Of a DNA stretch of 64,000 nucleotides, positions 46,496-55,528 are shown piece after piece. Numbering within the stretch: the first letter of the stretch is position 1; every line of letters begins with the position of its first letter. The notes beneath the pieces were generated by a model. It had not been told where the DNA came from and ran no database searches. It saw only the letters and a program-made list of their open reading frames with translations. The DNA lies in assembly GCF_014648295.1 (NCBI RefSeq), contig NZ_BMQV01000007.1, forward strand, positions 1-64,000, in the 5' to 3' direction. The stretch is from Shewanella saliphila. GTDB lineage: Bacteria > Pseudomonadota > Gammaproteobacteria > Enterobacterales > Shewanellaceae. The translations under genes were made by a program, and so were the position numbers.

Positions 46496-47980
46496 ATGGA
46501 ACAACATTGGTTTATGTGGGGAATAGACTTGTTCTCAGGTTTATTTTTGGTGCTGTTTTGGCTACTGCTTATCGCAGTGGTTTACATGTATATTGCTGAC
46601 AAACTGCAAACTAAGCAGGCCGTACGCCACAACTACCCAGTAATTGGCCGCTTTCGATATTTATTTGAAAAACAGGGCGAATTTTTTAGACAATATTTTT
46701 TCTCCCAAGACCGCGAAGAGCTGCCTTTCAACCGTGCAGAGCGAAGCTGGGTATATCGTGCTGCCAAAAATGTTGATCGCACTATCGCTTTTGGCTCAAC
46801 CCAGGTTTTAGACAAACCTGGCACAGTCATGTTTATGAACTCGGCCTTCCCTATTAGTGATCATGAGCAACATCAACGTATTGCGGTAACCGTGGGCGCC
46901 AACTGCAAGCAACCCTATCGCACTGAGAAAATTTGTCATATTTCTGCCATGAGCTTTGGTGCATTATCTCGCCCAGCAATAACGGCATTGTCGCATGGCG
47001 CCGCGCAAGCTGGTTGTTGGTTAAATACAGGAGAAGGTGGGCTGAGCCCACACCATTTAAAAGGCCATTGTGATTTAGTGTTTCAAATCGGCACGGCAAA
47101 ATACGGGGTGCACAATGAACAAGGGCATTTAGACCCGCAAAAATTAACTGACATCGCCGCCCACCCTGAAGTCAAAATGTTCGAAATAAAATTGAGCCAA
47201 GGCGCAAAACCCGGTAAAGGCGGAATTTTACCTGCGATTAAAGTCACTGAAGAAATTGCCGCCATTAGAGGTATCCCTCTCGGGCAGGACTCTATTAGCC
47301 CAAATGGTCATGTTGAATTTAAAGGCATAAGTGACATTCTCGATATGATTAACCAGGTGCGCGATATCACCGGTAAACCCACAGGCATTAAAGCCGTTTT
47401 AGGCGACATGACTTGGGTAAGTGAGTTATGTGATGAAATTGAACGGCGTGGTATCGAGTCTGCTCCGGACTTTTTTACCCTCGACAGTTCTGACGGTGGA
47501 ACAGGTGCAGCACCACAGGCGTTAATGGATAATGTGGGATTGCCTTTAAAACAAAGCTTGCCATTGTTAGTAGATTTATTGAATGAGCGCGGACTAAAGC
47601 AGCGGATCAAAATCATCGCAACGGGTAAATTAGTTATGCCATCTTATGTTGCCTGGGCATTGGCTACCGGCGCAGATTTTATTGCTTCAGCCAGAGGTAA
47701 CATGTTTGCTTTAGGTTGTATTCAATCTCTGCAGTGCAATAAAGATACTTGCCCTACAGGCATAACAACCCATAATACTCGCTTACAACATGGCTTAGAC
47801 CCCAAAGACAAATCCGCTCGAGTGGCGAATTATAACCATTTTTTACATTACGATTTAACCATGATTGCTCATTCATGCGGGGTTGCCGATCCAAGGCATC
47901 TAACACGTCATCACGCCCGCATAGTCCAAAATACCGGGGTGGCGGTGACATTAGATAAACATTATCGACATATGCAATAA
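46496..47980 (+). CDS. FMN-binding glutamate synthase family protein
   Basis: 494 residues. An N-terminal membrane segment (about 12-33) is followed by the FMN/iron-sulfur core domain of glutamate synthase large subunits: SAMSFGALSRPAI (about 142-154), GEGGLSPHH, and FFTLDSSDGGTGAAPQ (about 325-340). The cysteine stretch CIQSLQCNKDTCPTG (about 408-422) fits the cluster ligands. It lacks the amidotransferase and GXGXG domains of GltB, so it is not a full glutamate synthase. The electron-transfer or aminotransfer role is unknown. It is monocistronic. Confidence 0.82.
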   Translation: MEQHWFMWGIDLFSGLFLVLFWLLLIAVVYMYIADKLQTKQAVRHNYPVIGRFRYLFEKQGEFFRQYFFSQDREELPFNRAERSWVYRAAKNVDRTIAFGSTQVLDKPGTVMFMNSAFPISDHEQHQRIAVTVGANCKQPYRTEKICHISAMSFGALSRPAITALSHGAAQAGCWLNTGEGGLSPHHLKGHCDLVFQIGTAKYGVHNEQGHLDPQKLTDIAAHPEVKMFEIKLSQGAKPGKGGILPAIKVTEEIAAIRGIPLGQDSISPNGHVEFKGISDILDMINQVRDITGKPTGIKAVLGDMTWVSELCDEIERRGIESAPDFFTLDSSDGGTGAAPQALMDNVGLPLKQSLPLLVDLLNERGLKQRIKIIATGKLVMPSYVAWALATGADFIASARGNMFALGCIQSLQCNKDTCPTGITTHNTRLQHGLDPKDKSARVANYNHFLHYDLTMIAHSCGVADPRHLTRHHARIVQNTGVAVTLDKHYRHMQ

Positions 47981-48027
47981 AACATGAGTGTCGATAAAAG
48001 CGTATACCTATTAATGACAATGCTATA

Positions 48028-48058
48028 AATAGGGCTTATTAATCCGATAAGCCCTATT
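48028..48058 (+). terminator. hairpin after the glutamate-synthase-like gene
   Basis: A 12-bp perfect stem AATAGGGCTTAT/ATAAGCCCTATT with a seven-base loop lies 48 bases after the stop. A U tract is absent, so termination strength is uncertain. Confidence 0.6.
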
Positions 48059-48321
48059 ATGATAAACGGGTCGATGTACGCTAATGCGAACAAAGCTGTT
48101 GAAAAGATTAATATTTACAATTCTTTACTTATTATTTATTGAATACCCGCAGAAACCTCTCAACACTTTATGCACTGCCACCATCCAAAGAACTTATACG
48201 AAAGAGATACAGAATATAGTACCGAATTGTATCAGTATCGCTTTGCTGAAATGCGGAATAAGGTGTAGAATAGAGTATGACATTCGTCACATTATATTGC
48301 TTTGATGTGATTTAGGAACAA
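48059..48321. other. non-coding region
   Basis: No supportable gene. An open frame at 48084-48305 lacks a ribosome binding site and has an unconvincing composition. Confidence 0.35.
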
Positions 48322-48534
48322 ATGTGGATTAAGGGTTATATGTTAAAGATTCAAGCGGATAACATCCCCGTTAACGAAAAAAGCTTAAGTGTTAGCTGTC
48401 AAAACTGCGATCGCATGATTGAGATCGAAGGCGAACTAGTCTGTTTTGAGCATGGTAAAATCAAACGCTTAACTCTTGATCCATCGCCAGCAGCGTTGAT
48501 CAAAATGGTATGTATTGGCTGGAGAAAAAAATAG
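48322..48534 (+). CDS. hypothetical small protein with zinc-ribbon-like cysteines
   Basis: 70 residues. It carries CQNC (about 26-29) and two more cysteines (about 41 and 64), so a small metal site is possible. The ATG has AGGA five bases before it, a good site. A second Met six codons in is an alternative start. Function is unknown and it has no operon partner. Confidence 0.55.
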   Translation: MWIKGYMLKIQADNIPVNEKSLSVSCQNCDRMIEIEGELVCFEHGKIKRLTLDPSPAALIKMVCIGWRKK

Positions 48535-48746
48535 CCCCAAACATAAGCAATACCTACTTTAGCTTTCGACGCATGGCTACATTTCAACTTGTCTATAAAT
48601 CACTCTTTAGTTGTCCCTTACTCAAACTCGTTTTACCCAACTCAAAGATTATTGAATGCGTTGTTATTTGATAAGTTATTGAATGATCGTGGTGTTAACT
48701 GCTGCGTATAAACTCACCTCAAAAAGGCAAACCTATGATGATGTGG

Positions 48747-48965
48747 CTACTTTAAGATGGTTTGATCTTTAAGTTCTTCAGTCATTTTGGCCAATGTTAA
48801 GCCACGAGTCGTTACCCTTAACCCCGCACATAAATCGTTATAAACAATACTAATAGCATCATCGGACATATTACGCTGTTTTAACATGGCCATAATAGCA
48901 AACCAATCTGTCGTCACCTGATGTCGGGTGCCTTCTAACGCCGCTATCAACGCAATATTATGCAT
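48747..48965 (-). CDS. hypothetical small protein
   Basis: 72 residues, soluble and mostly helical by composition. Not recognised. The evidence for a real gene is a strong Shine-Dalgarno GGAGGTGA seven bases before the ATG. Residues are well mixed, with no repeats. It stands alone between the small cysteine protein and the ABC exporter. Confidence 0.6.
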   Translation of the reverse strand: MHNIALIAALEGTRHQVTTDWFAIMAMLKQRNMSDDAISIVYNDLCAGLRVTTRGLTLAKMTEELKDQTILK

Positions 48966-49006
48966 AAGTCACCTCCATACATCATTTAGTACCTTAACGA
49001 TTAATA

Positions 49007-49038
49007 AAAAATTAAAATCAGATGCTTAATAAGCATCT
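49007..49038 (-). terminator. candidate terminator of the ABC exporter gene
   Basis: Minus-strand stem AGATGCTT/AAGCATCT (49020-49038) with a three-base loop is followed by a T-rich tract. It lies about 220 bases after the exporter stop. A second, looser inverted repeat GTTGAGTA/TACTCAAC is at 49102-49142. Confidence 0.5.
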
Positions 49039-49256
49039 ACAAGAATCTCAGCTTGGATTTAAGCGGTGGGATAACCAACTAGATCAGATTTAAGCCTAGA
49101 TGTTGAGTAAAACGTCGTATAAATGCACATGTTCTACTCAACAACTTGCAGCGATATAGATTAGCGACCTTATTATAGATCGTCAAAATAATCATTCGTT
49201 ATAATTGTAACAATAAACATATAAAACACATCAAAACTAGCTTGTTCAGAAGGAGG

Positions 49257-51050
49257 TTATTGACTAATTGGTTCGCTATGCTCATGTTGAATATGCCACA
49301 AGCGAGCGTATAAGCCTTGCTGGGCCAACAAACTGCTGTGAGTGCCATGCTCAACAATACAGCCTTTACTGAGCACCACAATTTGGTCGGCATCGATAAT
49401 GGTTGATAACCTATGCGCAACAACCAAACTTGTATGACCTTTTGCTGCGTCGCGCAAGGCACTTAAAATCGCTTGTTCGGAGCGAGAGTCTAATGATGAT
49501 GTTGCTTCATCGAACACTAAAATCGGTGCGCCTTTTAACACAGCACGTGCAATTGCGACCCGTTGTTTTTCACCGCCAGAAAGTTTGAGCCCACGCTCAC
49601 CCACTTTGGTATTGCCTTTATCTGGTAATGAATGAATAAAATCACTCAAATGTGCTAATTCAGTGGCTTGTTTAATTTCATCTTCTGTTGCATCAGGGCG
49701 GCCATAGCGAATATTTTCATAGATTGAATCGTTAAATAGCACGGTATCTTGCGGCACAACAGCAATCGCTTGGCGTAACGCTAATTGGGTCAATTGTCGA
49801 ATATCGATACCATCAATGTTTATTGAACCACTTTTGACATCATAAAAACGAAACAGTAGTTTAATGATGGTTGATTTACCAGCACCACTGTCACCAACTA
49901 CTGCTATTTTTTTACCCGCAGGGACATCAAAACTCACCTGTTTTAGAATCGATCGTTGATCATATTGAAAACTGACATTATTAAACTTTATCGCACCTAT
50001 ACTGGGGCGAATGGTTGAAGCCCCCTCTTGGTCTTCAACCTGTGGCACATTAGCCATAATGTCGAACATACGTTCAATGTTGGCCAAGGCACCTCGGATT
50101 TCACGGTAAACAAACCCTAAAAAATTAAGTGGTATAAATAATTGCATCATAAAGGCGTTGATCAAGACAAAATCACCAATGGTCATCATGCCTAATGATA
50201 CTTGATGGGCCGCTAAAGCCATCATCGCAGTCATGGCGATAGCAATGATAAACGCCTGCCCTCCATTAAGAGCTAGGAGTGATAAACGGTTTTTACGTTT
50301 AGCGACTTCCCACTGATCCAGCGCGTTATCGTAACGTTGTGACTCATAAGATTCGTTATTAAAGTATTTTACTGTTTCATAATTTAATAGGCTGTCTATT
50401 GCTCGAGTATTGGCTAATGAATCTGCTTTTGCCGCATCACGTACATAGCCTGTGCGCCATTCAGTTGCTCTGATTGAATATCCGATATAAGCAATCACAG
50501 AAATAAATGTAATGAGGGCAAATTGAATACCGTAGTTAAAAAAGAAAATGCCGATAACCAAGGTGATTTCAAGCAGGGTGGGAACAATATTAAACACCAT
50601 AAAACGCATTAAAAAGCTCACACCACTGGTACCACGCTCAATATCTCGCGACAAGCCACCGGTTCTGCGGTCAAGATGAAAATCAAGATCTAAGCGATGT
50701 AAATGCTCAAACACAGCCAACCCAAGACGACGAATAGCACGTTCAGTTACGCGGCCAAACAACGTGTCGCGTACTTCACCTATAATGACATTGAGAAAGC
50801 GAATTGCACCATAAGCAATCACCAATCCAAATGGAACCGCAAGCGCCTGTTCAACACTTAACGTGTCTAAGGTATCAACGAGATCTTTTAGAATAAAGGG
50901 TAAGCCGACGCTGGCTAATTTAGCGATGACTAAGCACAGCATCGCCAACAACACTCGACCTTTAAACTCTATTAAATAGGGCCACAATAATCGTAAAACA
51001 TGCCAATTCAGCTTCCCTACAGGGCCTTCAAAATACGCAGAAGGTCTCAT
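49257..51050 (-). CDS. Atm1/ABCB7-type ABC exporter (permease-ATPase fusion)
   Basis: 597-residue half-transporter that works as a homodimer. The N-terminal six-helix domain (about 30-310) carries the family stretch LLNYETVKYFNNE (about 218-230), near the glutathione site of Atm1. The ATPase domain has Walker A VGDSGAGKST (about 389-398), LSGGEKQR (about 492-499) and Walker B ILVFDEATSSLD (about 511-522). Bacterial members export glutathione conjugates or heavy-metal-glutathione complexes, while mitochondrial ones serve Fe-S assembly. It is monocistronic. Confidence 0.88.
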   Translation of the reverse strand: MRPSAYFEGPVGKLNWHVLRLLWPYLIEFKGRVLLAMLCLVIAKLASVGLPFILKDLVDTLDTLSVEQALAVPFGLVIAYGAIRFLNVIIGEVRDTLFGRVTERAIRRLGLAVFEHLHRLDLDFHLDRRTGGLSRDIERGTSGVSFLMRFMVFNIVPTLLEITLVIGIFFFNYGIQFALITFISVIAYIGYSIRATEWRTGYVRDAAKADSLANTRAIDSLLNYETVKYFNNESYESQRYDNALDQWEVAKRKNRLSLLALNGGQAFIIAIAMTAMMALAAHQVSLGMMTIGDFVLINAFMMQLFIPLNFLGFVYREIRGALANIERMFDIMANVPQVEDQEGASTIRPSIGAIKFNNVSFQYDQRSILKQVSFDVPAGKKIAVVGDSGAGKSTIIKLLFRFYDVKSGSINIDGIDIRQLTQLALRQAIAVVPQDTVLFNDSIYENIRYGRPDATEDEIKQATELAHLSDFIHSLPDKGNTKVGERGLKLSGGEKQRVAIARAVLKGAPILVFDEATSSLDSRSEQAILSALRDAAKGHTSLVVAHRLSTIIDADQIVVLSKGCIVEHGTHSSLLAQQGLYARLWHIQHEHSEPISQ

Positions 51051-51400
51051 CGCTACTCCAATGTTAGGCCGCTTAACGTGGCAAGTTGATCATGAGGTTT
51101 ATCAATATTGTCTTATTATAAAGCATTTTCTTATCAGACTTACATCACACTCTGCTGTAATAAGCCCTGAATTATCTCAATATTTTCATTATTCAACCTA
51201 AGCACAAGTACAACTTAAGACTTACAGAATAAATAAAAACACACACCTTTATACTACTTTTAATTTTTTTTTGACCATTTTTGGCTTTTAACGCCTAAAT
51301 AGAGTTATTTCTACAGATATTATTTGATACTCTTCAGGAATAAATAAACGACTGTTTGGGTAATTCACAAACAACGATTTACCCGTTTAAAGGATGCTTT
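51051..51400. other. non-coding region between the ABC exporter and a small gene
   Basis: About 350 AT-rich bases that divide two divergent genes. I see no operator or RNA that I can name. Confidence 0.35.
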
Positions 51401-51577
51401 ATGTTGGATAGCACGAAAGTTCAATACCCACCATTACAACTAATACAAACTTGGGTATGGATGATGATTGAATCAGGGAACCCTGAATTACAAGATAAAG
51501 GCCGCAACAATCTCATATCTGCATTTGGCAGTTTAGCAAAAGCAAACGAATATTTAGTACAGCAGGAAAAAAAATAA
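51401..51577 (+). CDS. hypothetical small protein
   Basis: 58 residues, amphipathic and helical by composition (MLDSTKVQYPPLQ.. then WVWMMIESG). Not recognised. AAAGGA stands six bases before the ATG and the gene runs straight into a strong terminator, both signs of a real gene. The frame continues 15 codons upstream but without a ribosome site. Confidence 0.6.
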   Translation: MLDSTKVQYPPLQLIQTWVWMMIESGNPELQDKGRNNLISAFGSLAKANEYLVQQEKK

Positions 51578-51600
51578 GGCGCATTGAGCGCCTTATTTTT
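51570..51600. terminator. bidirectional terminator between the small gene and aroG
   Basis: A 13-bp stem AAAAATAAGGCGC/GCGCCTTATTTTT with a five-base loop overlaps the stop codon of the small gene and serves convergent aroG. Confidence 0.9.
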
Positions 51601-51615
51601 GTCTGCACAGTTCAA

Positions 51616-52671
51616 TTAACCTTGTCGACGATTAACCACACTTTGATTTAACGTCGCCAGTAATTGCTCTGTATCATCCCAGCCAATACAGGCATCAGTG
51701 ATACTTTGGCCGTAACATAATTCAACACCATCAACTAAGTCTTGACGACCTTCTGTTAAATGGCTTTCAACCATCACACCAAAAATGGCTTGGTTACCAG
51801 CTGAAATTTGTTGTGCAACATTTTTGGCCACCAGCATCTGTTTTTTATAGTCCTTGCTGCTATTAGCGTGGCTAAAATCAATCATAATGTTATCAGCAAG
51901 GCCTGACTTTTTCAGTTGCGCTGAAATATCTTCAACATGCGCAGCACTGTAATTTGGCTCACGTCCACCGCGTAAAATGATATGGCAATCTGGATTACCT
52001 TTGGTTGACACAATCGCTGAATGACCAAACTTAGTGACCGACAGAAAATGATGTGGAGCATTAGCCGCACCAATCGCATCAATAGCCACTTTAATGGTGC
52101 CATCAGTGCCATTTTTAAAACCGACTGGGCAAGAAAGTCCTGATGACAGTTCACGATGCACCTGAGATTCTGTTGTACGCGCACCAATGGCGCCCCAGCA
52201 CATCATATCGGCAACATATTGTGGTGTGATCATATCTAAAAACTCACCCGCCGTTGGCATGCCACACTCGTTTAAGTCGACCAATAATTTACGTGCTGTG
52301 CGTAAACCATCATTTAATTTATAGCTATTGTCCATGTAAGGATCGTTAATTAATCCTTTCCAGCCCACGGTTGTCCGCGGCTTTTCAAAATAGACACGCA
52401 TAACAATTTCAAGCTGGTCTTTATACTGCTCACGTAAAATGCATAAGCGCTCACCATACTCTAGTGCAGCCACAGGGTCATGAATTGAACAAGGACCAAT
52501 GATGACTAATAAACGGTCATCTTTACCCGCTAAAATATTATGGATATTATTACGGGCGTTATATACGGTCGCAGATGCATTTTCGTTAGCCGGAAATCGC
52601 TCAAGAATCGCAATAGGTGGTAGCAATTCTTTTATTTCATCGATACGAATATCGTCGTTTTGATAATTCAT
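51616..52671 (-). CDS. aroG: 3-deoxy-7-phosphoheptulonate synthase (DAHP synthase), AroG type
   Basis: First enzyme of the shikimate pathway, joining phosphoenolpyruvate and erythrose-4-phosphate. At 351 residues it follows E. coli AroG nearly residue for residue from MNYQNDD through IGPCSIHDP (about 58-66), ARTTESQVHREL (about 164-175), FKNGTDGT and the late FSHANSS. Close similarity to the Phe-sensitive isozyme suggests phenylalanine inhibition, though AroF/AroH are related. No clear TyrR box is visible upstream. Its substrate comes in part from tktA in this window. Confidence 0.94.
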   Translation of the reverse strand: MNYQNDDIRIDEIKELLPPIAILERFPANENASATVYNARNNIHNILAGKDDRLLVIIGPCSIHDPVAALEYGERLCILREQYKDQLEIVMRVYFEKPRTTVGWKGLINDPYMDNSYKLNDGLRTARKLLVDLNECGMPTAGEFLDMITPQYVADMMCWGAIGARTTESQVHRELSSGLSCPVGFKNGTDGTIKVAIDAIGAANAPHHFLSVTKFGHSAIVSTKGNPDCHIILRGGREPNYSAAHVEDISAQLKKSGLADNIMIDFSHANSSKDYKKQMLVAKNVAQQISAGNQAIFGVMVESHLTEGRQDLVDGVELCYGQSITDACIGWDDTEQLLATLNQSVVNRRQG

Positions 52672-53060
52672 AGTGGTTACAACTCCGGCAAAATCTATAA
52701 TATCTCTTATTCAATAGATTGAAAGAGATGAGTTAATTCATAAAAGTGATATAAAAATGAGTAGAGTACATCAGGAAAATGAACACGAAAGTTCAATTTA
52801 ACCAGTATTAATCGACAAATCAATCAAGTATTACTCAACTATGCCGATATTAAATGAGAGGTTATCACCTAAAGTAAAAGTGAGCTTGATGCAAGAGATT
52901 TGATGAACCATACTGATGTTAGCAATAATGCGGTTTTGTACTAAATAGTGAACAGTTTTGCACCATATCAAATGCTGTGATGATCTATACAAGCAACTAT
53001 TATTGACTTGGTTAACATCGACGAAAATAGACAAGGACATCACAATAGGAAGTTTAACGT
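52672..53060. other. non-coding divergent region between aroG and a binding-protein gene
   Basis: About 390 bases. An open frame at 52831-53043 (minus) has no ribosome site. A weak TyrR-like sequence at 52937-52954 is too degenerate and too far from aroG to claim. Confidence 0.35.
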
Positions 53061-53924
53061 TTGAAATACAGCATCATTTTTTTGCTAGTTACGCTTAACT
53101 TATTTATCTGTCTAACCGCTACGGCAGATGACATCGCTAGCGATCCGTCTGAATTCCCTCACATCTTAGTCGAACATCACGCCCAAACCATACAGCAAGC
53201 CTTACTGCCCGATATCACCCAAATCAGCTTTTCTACCAGCAATAGTATTGCACCGTATTTTTTTGCGAATAAACCTCAAGGCGTACAATATGATCTATTA
53301 GTCACCGCCCTTAAACTTAGTGGTATTTCGATGACAGAGCTTGTTCACGCGCCTAACCTGCGAGCTCAACGCCTGGTAGATACCAAGAGAATAGATTGCA
53401 TGATAAATACACCAAATCATGTTGATGGGATGTTTTACACTCAGAGCTTAATCGAATATCAAAATAGCGTGTTTTACCTAAGCAAAAACAAGTTAAATAT
53501 TAATAAAATTGAAGATCTTAAATCCATTTCGATTTTAGGATTTCAAAATGCAACGAAGTACCTTGGCGAAGAGTTTAGTGAGGTAACAAAACAAAACCCG
53601 CTTTATAGCGAAATATCAAATCAAAAAAGCCAGGTTGTAATGTTATTTAATGGCCATATTCAATCTGTAGTACTCGAGCGACGTATTTTTGAGTATTACC
53701 GTCACCAACTAAGACATAAACTTGACACGAGCTTAGCGGTGACCGAAGTAGCCTTATTTGCGCCAGCCGAAAGAAAGATTGCCTGTCACAACAAAGACAC
53801 TGCAGCAGTGTTAGACAATGCCATAACGACCCTAAAGCAATCGTATCAATATCAAGAAATTCTCAGCTTAGCTGAACAAAACAGCTATCAACCTGCACAA
53901 CACGCTAACCGCTTAACCAAATAA
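53061..53924 (+). CDS. periplasmic solute-binding protein, family 3-like
   Basis: 287 residues with a signal peptide (1-22, cleavage after ATA). The rest resembles the family 3 (amino-acid type) extracellular binding fold, starting ISFSTSNSIAPYFF and GVQYDLLVTALKLSGI. No permease or ATPase lies nearby, so it may be a sensor or orphan protein as is common in Shewanella and Vibrio. The start is TTG at 53061 with AGGAAG about ten bases before it. No other start gives the signal peptide. Confidence 0.7.
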   Translation: MKYSIIFLLVTLNLFICLTATADDIASDPSEFPHILVEHHAQTIQQALLPDITQISFSTSNSIAPYFFANKPQGVQYDLLVTALKLSGISMTELVHAPNLRAQRLVDTKRIDCMINTPNHVDGMFYTQSLIEYQNSVFYLSKNKLNINKIEDLKSISILGFQNATKYLGEEFSEVTKQNPLYSEISNQKSQVVMLFNGHIQSVVLERRIFEYYRHQLRHKLDTSLAVTEVALFAPAERKIACHNKDTAAVLDNAITTLKQSYQYQEILSLAEQNSYQPAQHANRLTK

Positions 53925-54045
53925 GCCCTCCCTCGACTCAACAAACAACACCTCAAGATAAATCTTTCCTCAGTTGCAGTAATGTAAGTGTCTGTTTGTC
54001 ATGTTAATGAAGCTTCACATATAGACTATGGTTTGTAGCTTGATA

Positions 54046-54106
54046 CTAGGTGCTAGGTGCTAGGTGCTAGGTGCTAGGTGCTAGGTGCTAGGTGCTAGGT
54101 GCTAGG
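54046..54106. repeat. heptanucleotide tandem repeat
   Basis: Eight perfect copies of CTAGGTG and a partial ninth (CTAGG). It lies between two convergent genes, after the binding-protein gene and before the end of the TPR gene, so it is in a 3' region and not in a promoter. Such arrays are prone to slippage and copy number should vary between strains. Confidence 0.95.
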
Positions 54107-54199
54107 CAAGGATAATCACTGTACATATTATACTCAACGTAAAAGAGCCACCGATTGTATACATACACATAAAGCTGCTTAAGCCACTGATAGCCTTAA

Positions 54200-55420
54200 T
54201 TAGTATTGACGCATGGCTTGTAACTTACTTTGATATCGTTGTTTATTATCCACATCGCTCAATGCTAACGCTCGCTTAAGGTTTTTTTCTGCAAGCCTTT
54301 GTTCACCCGTTGCCCAATACGCTCTCGATAAACCAAAGTAAAACTCATGGCGATAATCTGCTTTTTCAACGGCACGCTTATACCACACAAGTGCGTCTTG
54401 ATATTGGCGATCAAAATACGCTTGTTGCGCCATATCAAAATAATAAAAAGGATTATTAATTCTGGCTAGCTCTAGTACTTTATGTACTTCAGCCCACTCG
54501 GTTAACCTATCTTGCTCACCTAAAATTAACGCTAAATTATACAAGGTCGATAAATCTTGTGGCTTTATCTGCAATGCTGCTCGATAGACTTGTTCAGCTT
54601 CAGCTTGATAACCCTTATGACGATATATCACCGCCAAAGTGTTGATCGCTCCAACAAATTGAGGATTTAGCACAATCGCTTTTTTAACTAAAGCATACGC
54701 TTGGTCATAGTCGTTTTTGACCAAGGCTTCTGCGGCAATATTGTTGTAATACATTGCCGATAATTGCCGTTTATTGACTCGCTTACTTTGGTAAGCCCTC
54801 ACTGAACGTTCAGGTAAAAAGTCCACCAGCATTTTTGAGCCCCTAAGCAATACGGTTTTATTATCTTCAGGAGGCATCAAGTTTAAATTGACATGACCAT
54901 TAACCAAAAAAAAGCCACCACGGCGATCCCAAATGGGTTCAACGTCAATGTCATAAAACTCAACCGGTACATCTAATACCTCAGCTAAAGCCGCAGACAG
55001 AACCACTAAAGACATACAATTACCTTGGCGATTTAGTACCGTTTCCCCCGCCGGTCGAGTGTAATGATCACGATATTCAAACCCACCATTGGTGGCACCT
55101 ATGTATTGCGCCAACCATTCATTGGACAATATGTTTTTGCTTCGTAGTGTATGTTCAGCCTGATATTGACGTCTAAACTTGGTAACAAAAGCTTCCGGCA
55201 GTTGATATATATCATCGGTATCAATGGTAGATACAGGGGTAAAGTATTCATCGTAAAACAAGGTATTAGTATCAATTTCTTGCACATTAGATTGTGTAGA
55301 TTGACAACCACCAAGGCAGATTAATACGCTAATGAATAATAACTTAACCGTTAATTGAAGTCCTTTTGGGGATAGGCGTAATACCTTACTTGCGCTCCTG
55401 CTTGGGTGATAAGCCAACAT
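54200..55420 (-). CDS. TPR lipoprotein with transglutaminase-like domain
   Basis: 406 residues. A lipobox LGGC ends a long signal peptide (cysteine about 39). The middle part (about 120-185) has NRQGNCMSLVVLSAALAEVL, then NGHVNL about 45 residues on. This Cys...His layout is that of transglutaminase/protease-like folds. The C-terminal half (about 225-400) is at least four TPR units, e.g. AINTLAVIYRHKGYQAEAEQVYRAAL. Probably an envelope protein with protein-binding repeats and a possible cysteine hydrolase activity. The ATG has GAGGG upstream. Confidence 0.65.
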   Translation of the reverse strand: MLAYHPSRSASKVLRLSPKGLQLTVKLLFISVLICLGGCQSTQSNVQEIDTNTLFYDEYFTPVSTIDTDDIYQLPEAFVTKFRRQYQAEHTLRSKNILSNEWLAQYIGATNGGFEYRDHYTRPAGETVLNRQGNCMSLVVLSAALAEVLDVPVEFYDIDVEPIWDRRGGFFLVNGHVNLNLMPPEDNKTVLLRGSKMLVDFLPERSVRAYQSKRVNKRQLSAMYYNNIAAEALVKNDYDQAYALVKKAIVLNPQFVGAINTLAVIYRHKGYQAEAEQVYRAALQIKPQDLSTLYNLALILGEQDRLTEWAEVHKVLELARINNPFYYFDMAQQAYFDRQYQDALVWYKRAVEKADYRHEFYFGLSRAYWATGEQRLAEKNLKRALALSDVDNKQRYQSKLQAMRQY

Positions 55421-55528
55421 GATTCAACCCTCAGATAGAAATAAGCTACCTTAAAGCGTAGTCAATAGACTGGCATTCAGCCACAAACGCACCGCTTTGG
55501 GACACGCCAAATAGCATCTGACATATAC

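Noticed and set aside
48084..48305. 73-codon open frame after the glutamate-synthase-like gene
   Set aside because: No ribosome binding site and unconvincing residue pattern.
52937..52954. TyrR-box-like sequence for aroG
   Set aside because: Only about eight of twelve consensus bases match and it is some 270 bases from aroG.
52831..53043. 70-codon open frame between aroG and the binding-protein gene
   Set aside because: No ribosome site; it covers the likely promoter of the plus-strand gene.
54046..54106. CRISPR array
   Set aside because: The units are seven bases in direct contact, with no spacers and no cas genes.
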